NCBI GenBank assembly: GCA_005954745.1
Contig: CP040678.1
Location: forward strand, 1,798,001-1,862,000
Length of the DNA: 64,000 nt
Origin: Halostella pelagica
Lineage (GTDB): Archaea > Halobacteriota > Halobacteria > Halobacteriales > Natronoarchaeaceae
Direction: 5' to 3'
Shown: one piece after another, positions 49,256 to 58,008 of the stretch
Position numbering within the stretch: the first letter of the stretch is position 1
How the letters are laid out: each line of letters opens with the position of its first letter
The notes under the pieces: model-generated
The model's input: the letters and a program-made list of their open reading frames with translations, nothing else
Told to the model about the DNA's origin: nothing
The model's database searches: none
Position numbers and translations under genes: made by a program

Positions 49256-49333
49256 GAGGGACTGTTGTAACTGTGTCCCGGTATTCGCCGACCCCGTGTC
49301 GGCGAGCTACCGAAATGACGGACAATAGCCCTT
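49255..49333 (+). repeat. ~80-bp palindromic element, family 1, copy B
   Basis: AGAGGGACTGTTGTAACTGT...GACAATAGCCCTTA, abutting the mat stop codon. It shares ACTGTGT, GTATTCG.CG..CCCG.GTCGGCGA and the terminal symmetry with copies A, C and the interrupted copy at 25191. Confidence 0.8.
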
Positions 49334-49401
49334 ATGACCGTAGATGACGGGTGCGCCCGTCGCCCGAAGGCTGTTTATCTCCCCGCGGTCAACTGGTCGA
49401 T

Positions 49402-50583
49402 ATGAAACCCCCGGGAGCGGACACCGTCGTCGTGCGGTACGGCGACATCAACCAGAAGAGCGGTAACGTCCAGCGCGACATGGCGGGACGCCTCGTGGAG
49501 AACGTCGAGGCGTTGCTGTCAGACCGCGACATCGCCGCCGAGGTCGAACACCGATGGACGCGTCCGCTCGTTCACACCGCCGAGTCCCAGGTCGAGGCGG
49601 CGACCGACGCCGTCAGCGACGCGTTCGGCGTCGTCTCCGCCAGCCCCGCGCTCGTCGTGTCGGCCGAGCGGGCGGCCATCGAGGACGCGCTGGCTCGCGC
49701 CGCACGGGAGCACTACGACGGGGGAACGTTCGCCGTCGACGCACGCAGGGCGGGCGATTCACTTCCGTTCACCAGCAAGGACGTCGAGGAGTTCGGCGGC
49801 CAGGCGGTCTGGGAGTCGGTCGAGGACGAGTTCGCGCCCGAGGTCGACCTCGACGACCCTGACCTCACCTTCTTCGTCGAGTGCCGCAAGGAGGGCGACG
49901 CGTTCGTCTTTCTGGAAAAGCGGGCGGGGCCGGGCGGACTGCCGCTCGGCAGTCAGGCCCCGGTCGTCGCACTCGTCAGCGGCGGCATCGACTCGCCGGT
50001 GGCCGCCTACGAGGTGATGAAACGCGGCGCGCCGATAGTTCCCGTCTACGTGGACCTGGGCGACTACGGCGGCCCGGACCACGAGGCGCGGGCGATGGAG
50101 ACGGTCAGAACGCTCGCGGAGCGCGCGCCGAACTTCGATTTCCGCGTCCGGCGCGTTCCCGCGGGCGACACCGTCTCCCTGCTGGTCGACGAACTCGAAC
50201 AGGGCCGGATGCTCGCGTTCCGACGGTTCATCTACCGCGTCGCCGAACGCGTCGCGGAGCGCGAGGGTGCCCACGGCATCGTCACGGGCGAGGCGCTCGG
50301 ACAGAAGTCGAGCCAGACCGCCCGAAACTTCGGCGTGACGAGTCGGGCGACGGACCTTCCGGTTCACCGCCCGCTCCTCTCGCTCGACAAAAACGAGATC
50401 ACGGAACGGGCGAGGCGGATCGGCACGTTCAGCGACTCGACGATACCCGCGGGCTGTAACCGCTTCGCGCCGGACCAGGCGGAGACGAACGCCCGGATCG
50501 AACCCCTCCGCGAGGCGGAGCCAGACGACCTGTTCGAGCGCGCGGAACGTGCCGCCGAGGCGTCAGAGTACGTCGACCCCTAA
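49402..50583 (+). CDS. thiI: tRNA 4-thiouridine synthase ThiI
   Basis: A 393-aa sulfurtransferase for 4-thiouridine in tRNA (and thiamine thiazole sulfur). It has the NFLD-like and THUMP domains (VVVRYGDINQKSGNVQRDMAG; VECRKEGDAFVFLEKR), then the PP-loop VVALVSGGIDSPVAAYEVMKRG and VTGEALGQKSSQTARNFGVT. There is no C-terminal rhodanese domain, as usual in archaea. Start by the first ATG after a weak leader. Confidence 0.95.
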   Translation: MKPPGADTVVVRYGDINQKSGNVQRDMAGRLVENVEALLSDRDIAAEVEHRWTRPLVHTAESQVEAATDAVSDAFGVVSASPALVVSAERAAIEDALARAAREHYDGGTFAVDARRAGDSLPFTSKDVEEFGGQAVWESVEDEFAPEVDLDDPDLTFFVECRKEGDAFVFLEKRAGPGGLPLGSQAPVVALVSGGIDSPVAAYEVMKRGAPIVPVYVDLGDYGGPDHEARAMETVRTLAERAPNFDFRVRRVPAGDTVSLLVDELEQGRMLAFRRFIYRVAERVAEREGAHGIVTGEALGQKSSQTARNFGVTSRATDLPVHRPLLSLDKNEITERARRIGTFSDSTIPAGCNRFAPDQAETNARIEPLREAEPDDLFERAERAAEASEYVDP

Positions 50584-50623
50584 CGGCCGCCGCAGCGGTC
50601 GCGTTCCTCGCGTCCGCCCGCTC

Positions 50624-51172
50624 TCACGCCTGCTGACTGATCGCGTACGGATGATCGACCTTCAGGTCGACGTATGCGAGCGCCAGATGCACCAGTACCG
50701 CCAGCATCAGCAGACCTTCGTTCCACCACGGCGAGTCGTACCAGACCAGGTCGATGAAGTACGGCCTGTCGAAGAACGGCCAGAACGGTTCGAGCGGTTT
50801 CGCGATGTCCGGCGCGGACAACGTGTCGGCGAAGAGGTGGCTCATCCCGCCGAGAAACAGGCCGCCTGCGACGAACAGAAACAGCGCACCCGGCGAAGCG
50901 CTGTACCCTCGCTCTTTCAGGAACAGTCGGTCGAGACGCTCTTTCAGCGCGTACTCGGTGATCGCGCCGACTATCACTGCGACACCGGTTACGAACACGA
51001 TAGTATGTGTCACACCGTGGTGCGGAACCGGTAGGTACAGGTCGAGGTCGGGTAGATTTGCCGTCGCGACTGTGAAGCCGATGAACGCGAGGCTCACTCT
51101 CCCGTCCCAGAGCAACCAGGCCGGAACGGCAAACAGCAATGCCATTCCGAGGTGTCCAAGCGGAGCAACCAT
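50624..51172 (-). CDS. YdjM-type membrane-bound putative metal-dependent hydrolase
   Basis: A 182-aa protein with the LexA-binding inner-membrane (PF04307/YdjM) pattern: first-helix His (APLGHLGMALLFA), NLPDLDLYLPVPHHGVTHTIVFV with the metal-type His/Asp cluster, and GGMSHLFADTLS. Four helices. In bacteria a role in membrane phospholipid metabolism is proposed, no proof. The TATA-like TTATTAAG (minus, about 51196-51205) favours a nearly leaderless ATG 51172. Compare 11847, a weaker relative. Confidence 0.85.
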   Translation of the reverse strand: MVAPLGHLGMALLFAVPAWLLWDGRVSLAFIGFTVATANLPDLDLYLPVPHHGVTHTIVFVTGVAVIVGAITEYALKERLDRLFLKERGYSASPGALFLFVAGGLFLGGMSHLFADTLSAPDIAKPLEPFWPFFDRPYFIDLVWYDSPWWNEGLLMLAVLVHLALAYVDLKVDHPYAISQQA

Positions 51173-51271
51173 TGATCTGAACGCTGTACAACGCCGAAGC
51201 TTAATAACCGTCGCCGAAACGCTGCGGCCGAGGCGAAATTCACATTACTGCGCGAGGCGGATCAACGGACA

Positions 51272-51724
51272 GTGACCCGCGTCTGTCTCGTCGGTTCCGA
51301 CGGCGTCGACCTCCGCTTCGAACTCCTCTCCAGGGAGACCGCTCGCGAAGCGCTGGCGACGTACGACCTCACCCGACCGTACGAGAACACGCTCGCGCTT
51401 GAAACCGTCTCGGTCGGCGCGGCCGTCTCTCTGCTCAACGACCTCAACTGGTATCTCGTCCGCTTCGCCGACGCGGCCCTCGTCAGGGACCCGAGCGTCA
51501 GCGAGTCGGAGTGGCTCTCTCGCGACCTGGCGGAGGCGCTCCGCAACGACAGAGTGTCGCCCGACGCGACCGACAAGTATCTCCGCCTGTACGGCGTCGA
51601 CGACGGCGAACTCGTCGAACCGCTGTTCGTCACGCGGACGGACGGCGAGACCCCCGAGTACGACCTGCGCGACGTGACCGAGACGGTCACAGTGCGCGTA
51701 ACGGAGACAGAGTTCGGCCGATGA
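51272..51724 (+). CDS. DUF5804-type haloarchaeal protein
   Basis: A 150-aa acidic protein, which I identify as DUF5804: start MTRVCLVGSDGVDLRFELLSRETAREALATYDL, SLLNDLNWYLVRFADAALV, then short strands. Haloarchaea-specific; function unknown. The start is a GTG; its stop overlaps the ATG of the alpha/beta hydrolase gene by 4 nt, so both are likely translated together. Confidence 0.82.
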   Translation: MTRVCLVGSDGVDLRFELLSRETAREALATYDLTRPYENTLALETVSVGAAVSLLNDLNWYLVRFADAALVRDPSVSESEWLSRDLAEALRNDRVSPDATDKYLRLYGVDDGELVEPLFVTRTDGETPEYDLRDVTETVTVRVTETEFGR

Positions 51725-52602
51725 TCACCAACGAACACGTCCCCGCTGCCGATTCGCTGTACGTCACCGTCGACGACCGCCGTCTCCACTACCTGCGGGC
51801 CGGCGACTCGGGGCCGCCGCTGGTTTTCCTCCACGGCGGCGGCGTCGACGACGCGACTGTGTCGTGGAAACACGCCGTGCCGTATTTCGCCGAGAGGTAT
51901 CAGGTGTACGCTCTGGACTGGCCCGGGTACGGAGAGAGCGACGACGCCGGGGTGACTCCGACGACGGAGTTCTACACCGAGACGCTCGCCGGGTTCCTCG
52001 ACGCCGTCGGTCTGGACTCGGCGACCCTGGTGGGGATCTCGATGGGCGGCGCGGCGGCGCTCACGCTTGCCGTCCGCGATCCGGCCCGGGTCGACCGCCT
52101 CGCACTGGTCGACAGTTACGGCCTCAGCGACGCCGTCCCAGGCGGTATCGGGTCGTACTTCCTCGCGAACGCGCCGTTTGCAAACACGTTCGGTCGGTTC
52201 GCCTTCGGTGCTAACCGCGCCGCGGCGCGGACGGCGCTGCGAAACATCGTCTACGACGCCGACGCCGTCGACGGGGAGTTCGTCGACGACGTCCGCGACC
52301 GCATCCGCCGGCCCGACTCCGGCGAAGATTTCGTCGCTTACCTTCGCCACGAGTTCTCTCCGAGCGGCGTCCGAACCAGTCACGAGACGAACTTCGCGTC
52401 GGTTCGGATCCCGACGCTCGTGGCCCACGGCCGCGAGGATCCGTTGCTTCCGGTCGAGTGGTCCGAAGCGGCCGCTCAGTCGCTCCCGAACGGGGAACTC
52501 GCCGTCTTCGAGGAGTGTGGTCACTGGCCGCCGCGGGAGCGTCCGGGACAGTTCAACGAGACGCTCGCGGACTTTCTCGCGCGGACTTCTCCGCAACCGT
52601 AG
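51721..52602 (+). CDS. Alpha/beta-fold hydrolase
   Basis: A 293-aa soluble serine hydrolase. Oxyanion HGGG-type loop FLHGGGVDD, nucleophile elbow GISMGGA (Ser), acid in HGREDPLLP and His in ECGHWPPRE give a complete catalytic triad. Similar to 2-hydroxymuconate semialdehyde hydrolases or prolyl/aryl esterases; the substrate is unknown. ATGA overlap with the DUF5804 gene places both in one transcript. Confidence 0.9.
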   Translation: MITNEHVPAADSLYVTVDDRRLHYLRAGDSGPPLVFLHGGGVDDATVSWKHAVPYFAERYQVYALDWPGYGESDDAGVTPTTEFYTETLAGFLDAVGLDSATLVGISMGGAAALTLAVRDPARVDRLALVDSYGLSDAVPGGIGSYFLANAPFANTFGRFAFGANRAAARTALRNIVYDADAVDGEFVDDVRDRIRRPDSGEDFVAYLRHEFSPSGVRTSHETNFASVRIPTLVAHGREDPLLPVEWSEAAAQSLPNGELAVFEECGHWPPRERPGQFNETLADFLARTSPQP

Positions 52603-52761
52603 CGATACCTGCAGGCGTCGTCCGAGTCCGCTCCCAACCGACAACGTCTCCAGAATACGGGAACGAGCGCCGATACGGCCCTTCTCCCCGATAGATCGAA
52701 TCTACCGACCAAACATTTTACCGACCACCCTTAGGTCCCCGAGGCGGTAAGACAGAACTGA

Positions 52762-53223
52762 GTGAACACTCACAGTGATCGAAACCCTAGCTCTCCGGTA
52801 GACATCCTACTCGTCGAGGACAACCCCGGCGACGTTCGGCTCACGCGGGAGGCGTTCGACACGGCTGACTTCGAGGTGACGATTGACGCAGTCAGCGACG
52901 GAGCCGACGCACTGGAGTATCTGAACGACCGCGAGGGAACGGATTCGTCGCCGTATCCGGACCTGATCCTTCTGGACCTGAACCTGCGCCGTATGGACGG
53001 GTTCGAAGTTCTTGAAAACATCAGAGACGACCCAGTTCTCTCGCGGCTTCCGGTACTCGTCTTGACTAGTTCTGAAGCCCAAGAAGACATCATACGGAGC
53101 TACGAGCTTTCGGCGAACGCGTATCTCACGAAACCGAGCGGCCCGGACGAGTTCGTCTCGCTGGTGCGGGCGGTCAGAGATTTCTGGGTCGAGGCAGTGC
53201 ATCTTCCGTGCGTCGATCCGTAG
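52762..53223 (+). CDS. Response regulator receiver-only protein (Rcp1-like)
   Basis: A 153-aa two-component receiver without output domain. Acidic pocket E19 D20, phospho-acceptor D72 in LILLDLNLRR, the Thr in LVLTSSEAQED and Lys in AYLTKPSG; the loop DREGTDSSPYP before the acceptor is that of phytochrome-type Rcp1 regulators, which serve many haloarchaeal sensor kinases. No histidine kinase adjacent, so the partner is elsewhere. Start is a GTG; the start codon is uncertain by a few residues. Confidence 0.9.
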   Translation: MNTHSDRNPSSPVDILLVEDNPGDVRLTREAFDTADFEVTIDAVSDGADALEYLNDREGTDSSPYPDLILLDLNLRRMDGFEVLENIRDDPVLSRLPVLVLTSSEAQEDIIRSYELSANAYLTKPSGPDEFVSLVRAVRDFWVEAVHLPCVDP

Positions 53224-53275
53224 CCTCCGGTCGACGACCGACGCGGCGGTCCGTCGCCGTCTGCTTCGGACAGCC

Positions 53276-54292
53276 TCAGTCGAACAGACCCGTCGTGAGA
53301 TACCGCTCGCCGCTGTCCCAAAACACCGTGACGACGAGCGGGCAGTCGTCGTAGTCCGCGGACCCCCCGCTTCCCGCCCGACCGGTCGACGAACGCGGTT
53401 CGCCCCCGTCGGACTGGACGGAGGGACCCGTCGCACCGGTCGGGGCGGGCGGGCAGTTCCGCTCCGGTTCAGCGATACGTTCCGCGACCCGCTTTGCGGC
53501 GATGCTCGTCGCGCCGCTCGACTGGCCGACGAGGATCCCCTCCTCACGGGCAAGGCGGCGACACTCCGCCTCGGCGTCTTCGAGCGGCACCGTCTCGACG
53601 TCGTCGACGAGACTCAGATCCAGGTTCTCGCTGACGAAGCCGGGACCCATCCCCTGGTAGTCGTCGTCGCCGGATTCGCCGGTCGATAGAACGGCGTTTT
53701 TCTCGGGTTCGACGGCGACTATCTCCACGTCCGGGAACTCTTCGCGGAGGCGTTTCCCGGTACCCGACAGCGTTCCGCCCGTTCCGACGCCTGCGACGAA
53801 CGCGTCGATATCTCGGTCCTCGATCTGTTCCAGTATCTCCGCGCCGGTCGTCTCGTAATGGGACTGGGGGTTCGCCGGGTTCTCGAACTGTCCCAACTGA
53901 ACCGCGCCGGTTTCGGCGACTAACTCGTCGGCACGCTCTCGGGCCGTTTCCATCTCGCCGTCGACGAGTTCGAGTTCAGCGCCGTACGCTTGCATGATCC
54001 GACGACGCTCCGGCGATTTCGAGGCGGGCAGTACGATAGTGATGTCGTAGCCCCGCGCGGCGGCGACCAGGGAGAGGCCGATACCGGTGTTGCCGCTCGT
54101 CGGTTCGACGAGGTGGTCGCCGGGTTCGATCAACCCCTCGCGTTCGGCGGCCTGCACCATCGCCAGCGCCGGCCGGTCCTTGGCGGACCCCCCCGGGTTG
54201 AACGATTCGACCTTCGCCGCGACGGTCGCCCCCTCGGGGGATCCGATCTGGACGAGGGGGGAGCCGATAGCGTCCAGAATGCTCTCTTTCAT
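53276..54292 (-). CDS. cysK: Cysteine synthase, with a haloarchaeal insertion
   Basis: A 338-aa PLP enzyme that makes cysteine from O-acetylserine and sulfide. K38 in NPGGSAKDRP binds PLP; PTSGNTGIGLS and GVGTGGTLSGTGK hold the substrate and phosphate loops. About 39 residues (279-317: CPPAPTGATG... to GGSADYDDC) rich in Gly, Ser and Pro, with Cys at each end, are inserted before the last strand TVFWDSGERYLTTGLFD, which is otherwise normal. It may be O-phosphoserine- or cystathionine beta-synthase-like in substrate choice. Single gene. Confidence 0.92.
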   Translation of the reverse strand: MKESILDAIGSPLVQIGSPEGATVAAKVESFNPGGSAKDRPALAMVQAAEREGLIEPGDHLVEPTSGNTGIGLSLVAAARGYDITIVLPASKSPERRRIMQAYGAELELVDGEMETARERADELVAETGAVQLGQFENPANPQSHYETTGAEILEQIEDRDIDAFVAGVGTGGTLSGTGKRLREEFPDVEIVAVEPEKNAVLSTGESGDDDYQGMGPGFVSENLDLSLVDDVETVPLEDAEAECRRLAREEGILVGQSSGATSIAAKRVAERIAEPERNCPPAPTGATGPSVQSDGGEPRSSTGRAGSGGSADYDDCPLVVTVFWDSGERYLTTGLFD

Positions 54293-54390
54293 TGCACAGT
54301 CCTAGGGAACTCCACGGTAAACTACTGCCGGACTCCGGCAGGACGTGCCGCCGCCAGCCCTCGGGAACCGGGCACGTTTCGACGTTGCCG

Positions 54391-54552
54391 CTACAGTTCG
54401 ACAGCCCCGATCCATCGCTCGTTCCCCTCCACGTCACACCAGTCCGTGTGCGCATCGGCACAGCGGTCGTGGAGCAGTCGACCGCAGTGACACAGGACGC
54501 GCTCTTCCCCCGACCCTATCACCTTTCGACAGAGCGTACATCGCTGTTGCAT
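54391..54552 (-). CDS. Small RING/zinc-knuckle-like protein (53 aa)
   Basis: A 53-aa protein beginning MQQRCTLCRKVIGSGEERVL, with Cys/His ligands CTLC, CHCGRLLHDRC and HTDWC spaced as a treble-clef or cross-brace zinc site. I recall the same start in other haloarchaea. Role unknown; probably protein-protein or nucleic-acid binding. TATA-like GATTTATTG (minus, about 54590) is about 40 bp upstream of the ATG, giving a short leader. Confidence 0.75.
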   Translation of the reverse strand: MQQRCTLCRKVIGSGEERVLCHCGRLLHDRCADAHTDWCDVEGNERWIGAVEL

Positions 54553-54668
54553 CGTTTGTGGTGTACAGTTTGCACCGCAATAAATCGTGTAACGATTCTC
54601 TCGACAGGTGGCCCGGCGCAAGAAATAGGAATATATTGCCGGATTTCGGGGTTCGCAGGGAGCGCGGC

Positions 54669-54676
54669 GGTTAAAT
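54669..54676 (+). promoter_or_regulatory. TATA box of the thioredoxin-like gene
   Basis: GGTTAAAT, about 28 bp before the ATG at 54700; supports that start as leaderless. Confidence 0.5.
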
Positions 54677-54699
54677 CGCTGGAACGCCAACTGCGGTGT

Positions 54700-55134
54700 A
54701 TGGAACTCGACACGATGCAGCCGACTCCGACGTTCGACGAGACGGCGTACGAGGACACCGTCGACACACTGGCGGCTCACGACGACCTGACGTACAAAGT
54801 GTGGGGCGGCGACTGGTGCAAGGACTGTCGCGCCGCACTTCCCGACTTCGCCGCCGCGCTGGACGCTGCCGGGATACCTGACGACCGGATCGAACACTAC
54901 CCCGTCGAGCGCGAAGACGGCGAGAAGGTCGGTCCACTGGTCGAGGAGTACGGGATCGAACTCATCCCCACGATCATCGTCGAGCGAAACTCGACGGACA
55001 GTCAGAACTCCTCGGCCGCCGATGACGCCGTCGAACGCGATGGCGACGAGGTCGCCCGTTTCGTCGAAGAAGAGGACCGCCCCGCCGCCACGTTCATCGC
55101 CGAACAGTTAGAGGAACTCGAAACGTCGCCGTAA
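54700..55134 (+). CDS. Thioredoxin-fold protein
   Basis: A 144-aa thioredoxin-like protein: KVWGGDWCKDCRAALPDFAAAL with the WCxxC redox pair, an acidic YPVEREDGEKVGPLVEEYGIELIPTIIV (cis-Pro loop), and an extended C-terminal loop (ERNSTDSQNSSAADDAVERD) before the last helix. It could be a general disulfide reductase. Start taken at MELDTM (54700) from TATA spacing; MQPTPT (54715) is the alternative. An 80-bp repeat follows its stop. Confidence 0.9.
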   Translation: MELDTMQPTPTFDETAYEDTVDTLAAHDDLTYKVWGGDWCKDCRAALPDFAAALDAAGIPDDRIEHYPVEREDGEKVGPLVEEYGIELIPTIIVERNSTDSQNSSAADDAVERDGDEVARFVEEEDRPAATFIAEQLEELETSP

Positions 55135-55137
55135 CTA

Positions 55138-55216
55138 CAGTAGCCAGTGAAAGTCATTGCACACTCGATCGCCTGCTATCGGGCGATCACTGTGTGAACC
55201 GTTTCACCGGCTACTA
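55138..55216 (-). mobile_element. MITE-like ~80-bp element, family 2, diverged copy
   Basis: Imperfect inverted ends CAGTAGCCAGTGAAA / TTTCACCGGCTACTA with an inner hairpin GATCGCC...GGCGATC. Read on the minus strand, GCGATCGAGTGTGCAATGACT matches GCGATCGAGTGTGTGATGACT of the element at 25261-25340, so these two are copies of one family. It fills the gap after the thioredoxin-like gene. Confidence 0.7.
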
Positions 55217-55268
55217 CACCGCCCGGCACTGTCGGCCGGATCCGACCCCTTCTCTCTGGTCCGCGTGC

Positions 55269-55520
55269 CTACTTCTCTTCCGTGATAGTGAGGATGCCGT
55301 CGTTGACGGTCACGTCGGAAGCGTCGTCCGGTACGTCGAACTCGAACTGGCTCCCGTCCACGACGACGATGGCCGTGCCGTCGACGATGTCGACTACCGG
55401 TTTGTCACCCGTCGGTCCGAAATCGACGACGACGACGCTCTCGTCGTCGTACTCGCGTTTGCCGATCTCGATGGCGTCCCGTTCCCCGGCTACTTCTTCG
55501 AGTGCTGCTGGTGTCTCCAT
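55269..55520 (-). CDS. DUF7127-type small Hsp20-like protein
   Basis: An 83-aa beta-rich protein: IEIGKREYDDESVVVVDFGPTGDKPVVDIVDGTAIVVV, ending SDVTVNDGILTITEEK. The last strand recalls the Hsp20 beta-sandwich end (N-D-G-I-L-T-I). I associate it with DUF7127, related to small heat-shock proteins and GvpH. Likely a cytosolic chaperone-like protein, unproven. The ATG at 55520 is taken; MSLTGV upstream is possible. Confidence 0.75.
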   Translation of the reverse strand: METPAALEEVAGERDAIEIGKREYDDESVVVVDFGPTGDKPVVDIVDGTAIVVVDGSQFEFDVPDDASDVTVNDGILTITEEK

Positions 55521-55612
55521 ACCGAATGGAAAGGGATTGACGCCCGTAAGCGACATCCCAAAACAGTTGCCTCCCACCCGCCTTCGGGGCCCGAACCGAC
55601 CTACCGTTCGCT

Positions 55613-57850
55613 CTACACTCCGTCTCCGTCGCCTGTATCCGCCGTTCCCGGCGCGAGATCCTCCGCCCACTCCATCGCCGCGTCCACGTCGGTCTGGGGC
55701 GGCGAACAGGTGAACGAGCGGCAGACGTACAGCGTCGCCTGTCCGCCGTCCTCAGTGCGATTCGCCCAGATCGGCGGCGCGTCGTCGAGGTCTAACTCGT
55801 CCAACCACTCTGCGAGGCCGTCCTCGGTCGGCGGGCGGCGAGACAGGATCCGGTTCGGGAGGTACTCGCCGGCGAACCGGGCGCGCCAGGACTCGGGCAC
55901 GTCGTCGGCGACGACCGTAAGTTCGAGGCCGCCCGCCTCCACGCGGTCGGCGGCCATCGCCAGCGAGGAGTACTCGACCGGACTCGACCGTATCCGGTCG
56001 CCGTGCGTGCCGACGACCGCCTCGGCTATCTCCGCGAAGTCGCCGTGCGGGACGAAGTGGTCGAGCGAGAGCAGGAGGTCGAGCGCCACGCCGACGCTCG
56101 AAGGCGTCGACTGGTCGCGGAGTTCCTGCGGGCGCGTGACCAGTTCCTCGCCGCTCTCCGGCGTGTAGTACAGCGTCTCCGCGTCCCCGTCCCAGAACTC
56201 CGCCTCGATCGCTCGGGCAAGGTCGAGCGCGAACCGGAGATACTGCACGTCGCCGGTCGCCTCGTACAGGACGAACGCGCCGCGGCCGAGGAAAGCGTAA
56301 TCCTCCAGGTAGCCGTCGCCTTTGACGTCCCCACCGGGAGACTCCGTCTCCTGAGCCTCCGAGTCCGCGGACTCGGAGACGTCCTTGTACCGACGGCTCA
56401 GCCGCCCCGTCTCCTCGTCCCAGAGATGCTGGCGGACGAACGACAGCGCGTCCTCGGCGAGCGTCGCGTACGCCTCGTCCAGCACGATGCCGCCTTCGGC
56501 GAGCGCGGCGATCATCAGGCCGTTCCACCCCGCCAGCACCTTCTCGTCGCGGCGGGGGCGCGGCCGGTCGGCGCGGGCCCGAAACAGTTCGTCGGTTCCC
56601 ACGTCGAGTTGCTTCTCCACGGCGTCGGGGTCGAGGTCGTACTCGTCGGCGAGGCTCTCGACGCTCTCGGTGATCGTCAGCACCGTTGTTCCCCCCTCGA
56701 AGTTGCCCGACGGCGTGATCCCGTAGCGGTCGCAGATCAGGTCCGCCGTCTGCTCGTCGAGGACGGCCCGGACTTCCGCCGGCGTCCAGACGTAGAACGC
56801 GCCCTCCTCGTCGCCCGGTTCGTCGTCGCGTTCGTCGGCGTCCGGAACCCGACTCTGGGGGACGGCGCTCTGGGCGTCGAGCGTGCTGAAGAACCCACCT
56901 TCCGGGTGGGTCAGCTCCCGTTCCACGAACGCGAACGTCTCGCGGGCCACCTCGGCGTACCGCTCCTCTCCGGTCACCTGGTAGCCGGCGAGATACGCCC
57001 GCGGGAGCTCCGCGTTGTCGTACAGCATCTTCTCGAAGTGAGGCACTGTCCAGTCGGCGTCCGTCGCGTAGCGGTGAAATCCGCCGCCGACGTGGTCGTA
57101 CACGCCCCCGTCCGCCATCGCGTCGAGCGTCTCCTCGACGACCTCTCGATACGTGTCTCGACCGGTCCGGGCGTGCGCCCGCAGGAGGAGGTCGATGCGC
57201 TGTGGCTGCGGGAACTTCGGTCCTCCGGAGCCGAATCCGCCGTGTTCGCGGTCGGCGTTGCGGAGCACGGCGTCGGCGGCCGTCTCTAGTATCTCACTCC
57301 CCGGCGCAGCCCCGCCCGCACCCGGCGTCTCCTCCAGTCGGTCCGTCGCCGCATCGGTCCACTGCTGTGCCCGGTTTTCCATCTCCTCGCGGTCCGTCTC
57401 CCAGGAGTTCGCGATGTTATCCAGCAGGTCGCCGAACCCGGGCATCCCGCGCTTTTCCTCTCTCGGGAAGTACGTCCCGACGTAGAACGGCTTTCCCTCC
57501 GGCGTCAGCCAGACGGAGAGCGGCCACCCGCCGCGCCCGCTGACGAGTTGGCAGACAGTCTGGTAGATGCTGTCCAGGTCGGGCCGCTCCTCGCGGTCGA
57601 CCTTTATCGGGACGAAGTCCTCGTTGAGCATGTCGGCTATCTCTCCGTCCTCGAAGCTCTCCTCCTCCATCACGTGACACCAGTGGCAGGCGGAGTAGCC
57701 GACCGAGAGGAAGATTGGAACGTCTCGCTCTTTCGCCGCTTCCAGAGCCTGTTCGTCCCAGGGCTGCCAGTTCACGGGGTTGTCCGCGTGCTGGCGCAAG
57801 TACGGGCTCTCCTCCTCGTCGAGGCGGTTGCGGTCCGTCGGTGCGCTCAT
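55613..57850 (-). CDS. DUF255 thioredoxin-domain protein (YyaL/SSP411 family)
   Basis: A 745-aa protein: N-terminal thioredoxin-like DUF255 (residues 1-165) with the signature FLSVGYSACHWCHVMEEESF, then a long (alpha/alpha)6 barrel related to N-acylglucosamine 2-epimerases and glycosyl hydrolases: PHFEKMLYDNAELPRAY, VLAGWNGLMIAALAE. C-terminal CRSFTCSPPQTDVD. The biochemical role is unknown; a redox and sugar function is speculative. Length is typical. Start MSAPTDRNR (57850). Confidence 0.93.
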   Translation of the reverse strand: MSAPTDRNRLDEEESPYLRQHADNPVNWQPWDEQALEAAKERDVPIFLSVGYSACHWCHVMEEESFEDGEIADMLNEDFVPIKVDREERPDLDSIYQTVCQLVSGRGGWPLSVWLTPEGKPFYVGTYFPREEKRGMPGFGDLLDNIANSWETDREEMENRAQQWTDAATDRLEETPGAGGAAPGSEILETAADAVLRNADREHGGFGSGGPKFPQPQRIDLLLRAHARTGRDTYREVVEETLDAMADGGVYDHVGGGFHRYATDADWTVPHFEKMLYDNAELPRAYLAGYQVTGEERYAEVARETFAFVERELTHPEGGFFSTLDAQSAVPQSRVPDADERDDEPGDEEGAFYVWTPAEVRAVLDEQTADLICDRYGITPSGNFEGGTTVLTITESVESLADEYDLDPDAVEKQLDVGTDELFRARADRPRPRRDEKVLAGWNGLMIAALAEGGIVLDEAYATLAEDALSFVRQHLWDEETGRLSRRYKDVSESADSEAQETESPGGDVKGDGYLEDYAFLGRGAFVLYEATGDVQYLRFALDLARAIEAEFWDGDAETLYYTPESGEELVTRPQELRDQSTPSSVGVALDLLLSLDHFVPHGDFAEIAEAVVGTHGDRIRSSPVEYSSLAMAADRVEAGGLELTVVADDVPESWRARFAGEYLPNRILSRRPPTEDGLAEWLDELDLDDAPPIWANRTEDGGQATLYVCRSFTCSPPQTDVDAAMEWAEDLAPGTADTGDGDGV

Positions 57851-58008
57851 GGCCGGACGTAGTGTCCGGAGACTCGTAAACCCCAAGTCGCCGGTACGAC
57901 TGCCGCGTATCGGCGGCGTCGGCAGTTCCCGTGTTATATCCACGGACATGCATTATACCCCCTGCGCGAAAAGAAAACTTTACACCTCCGTGCTCACCAC
58001 CAACGTCT

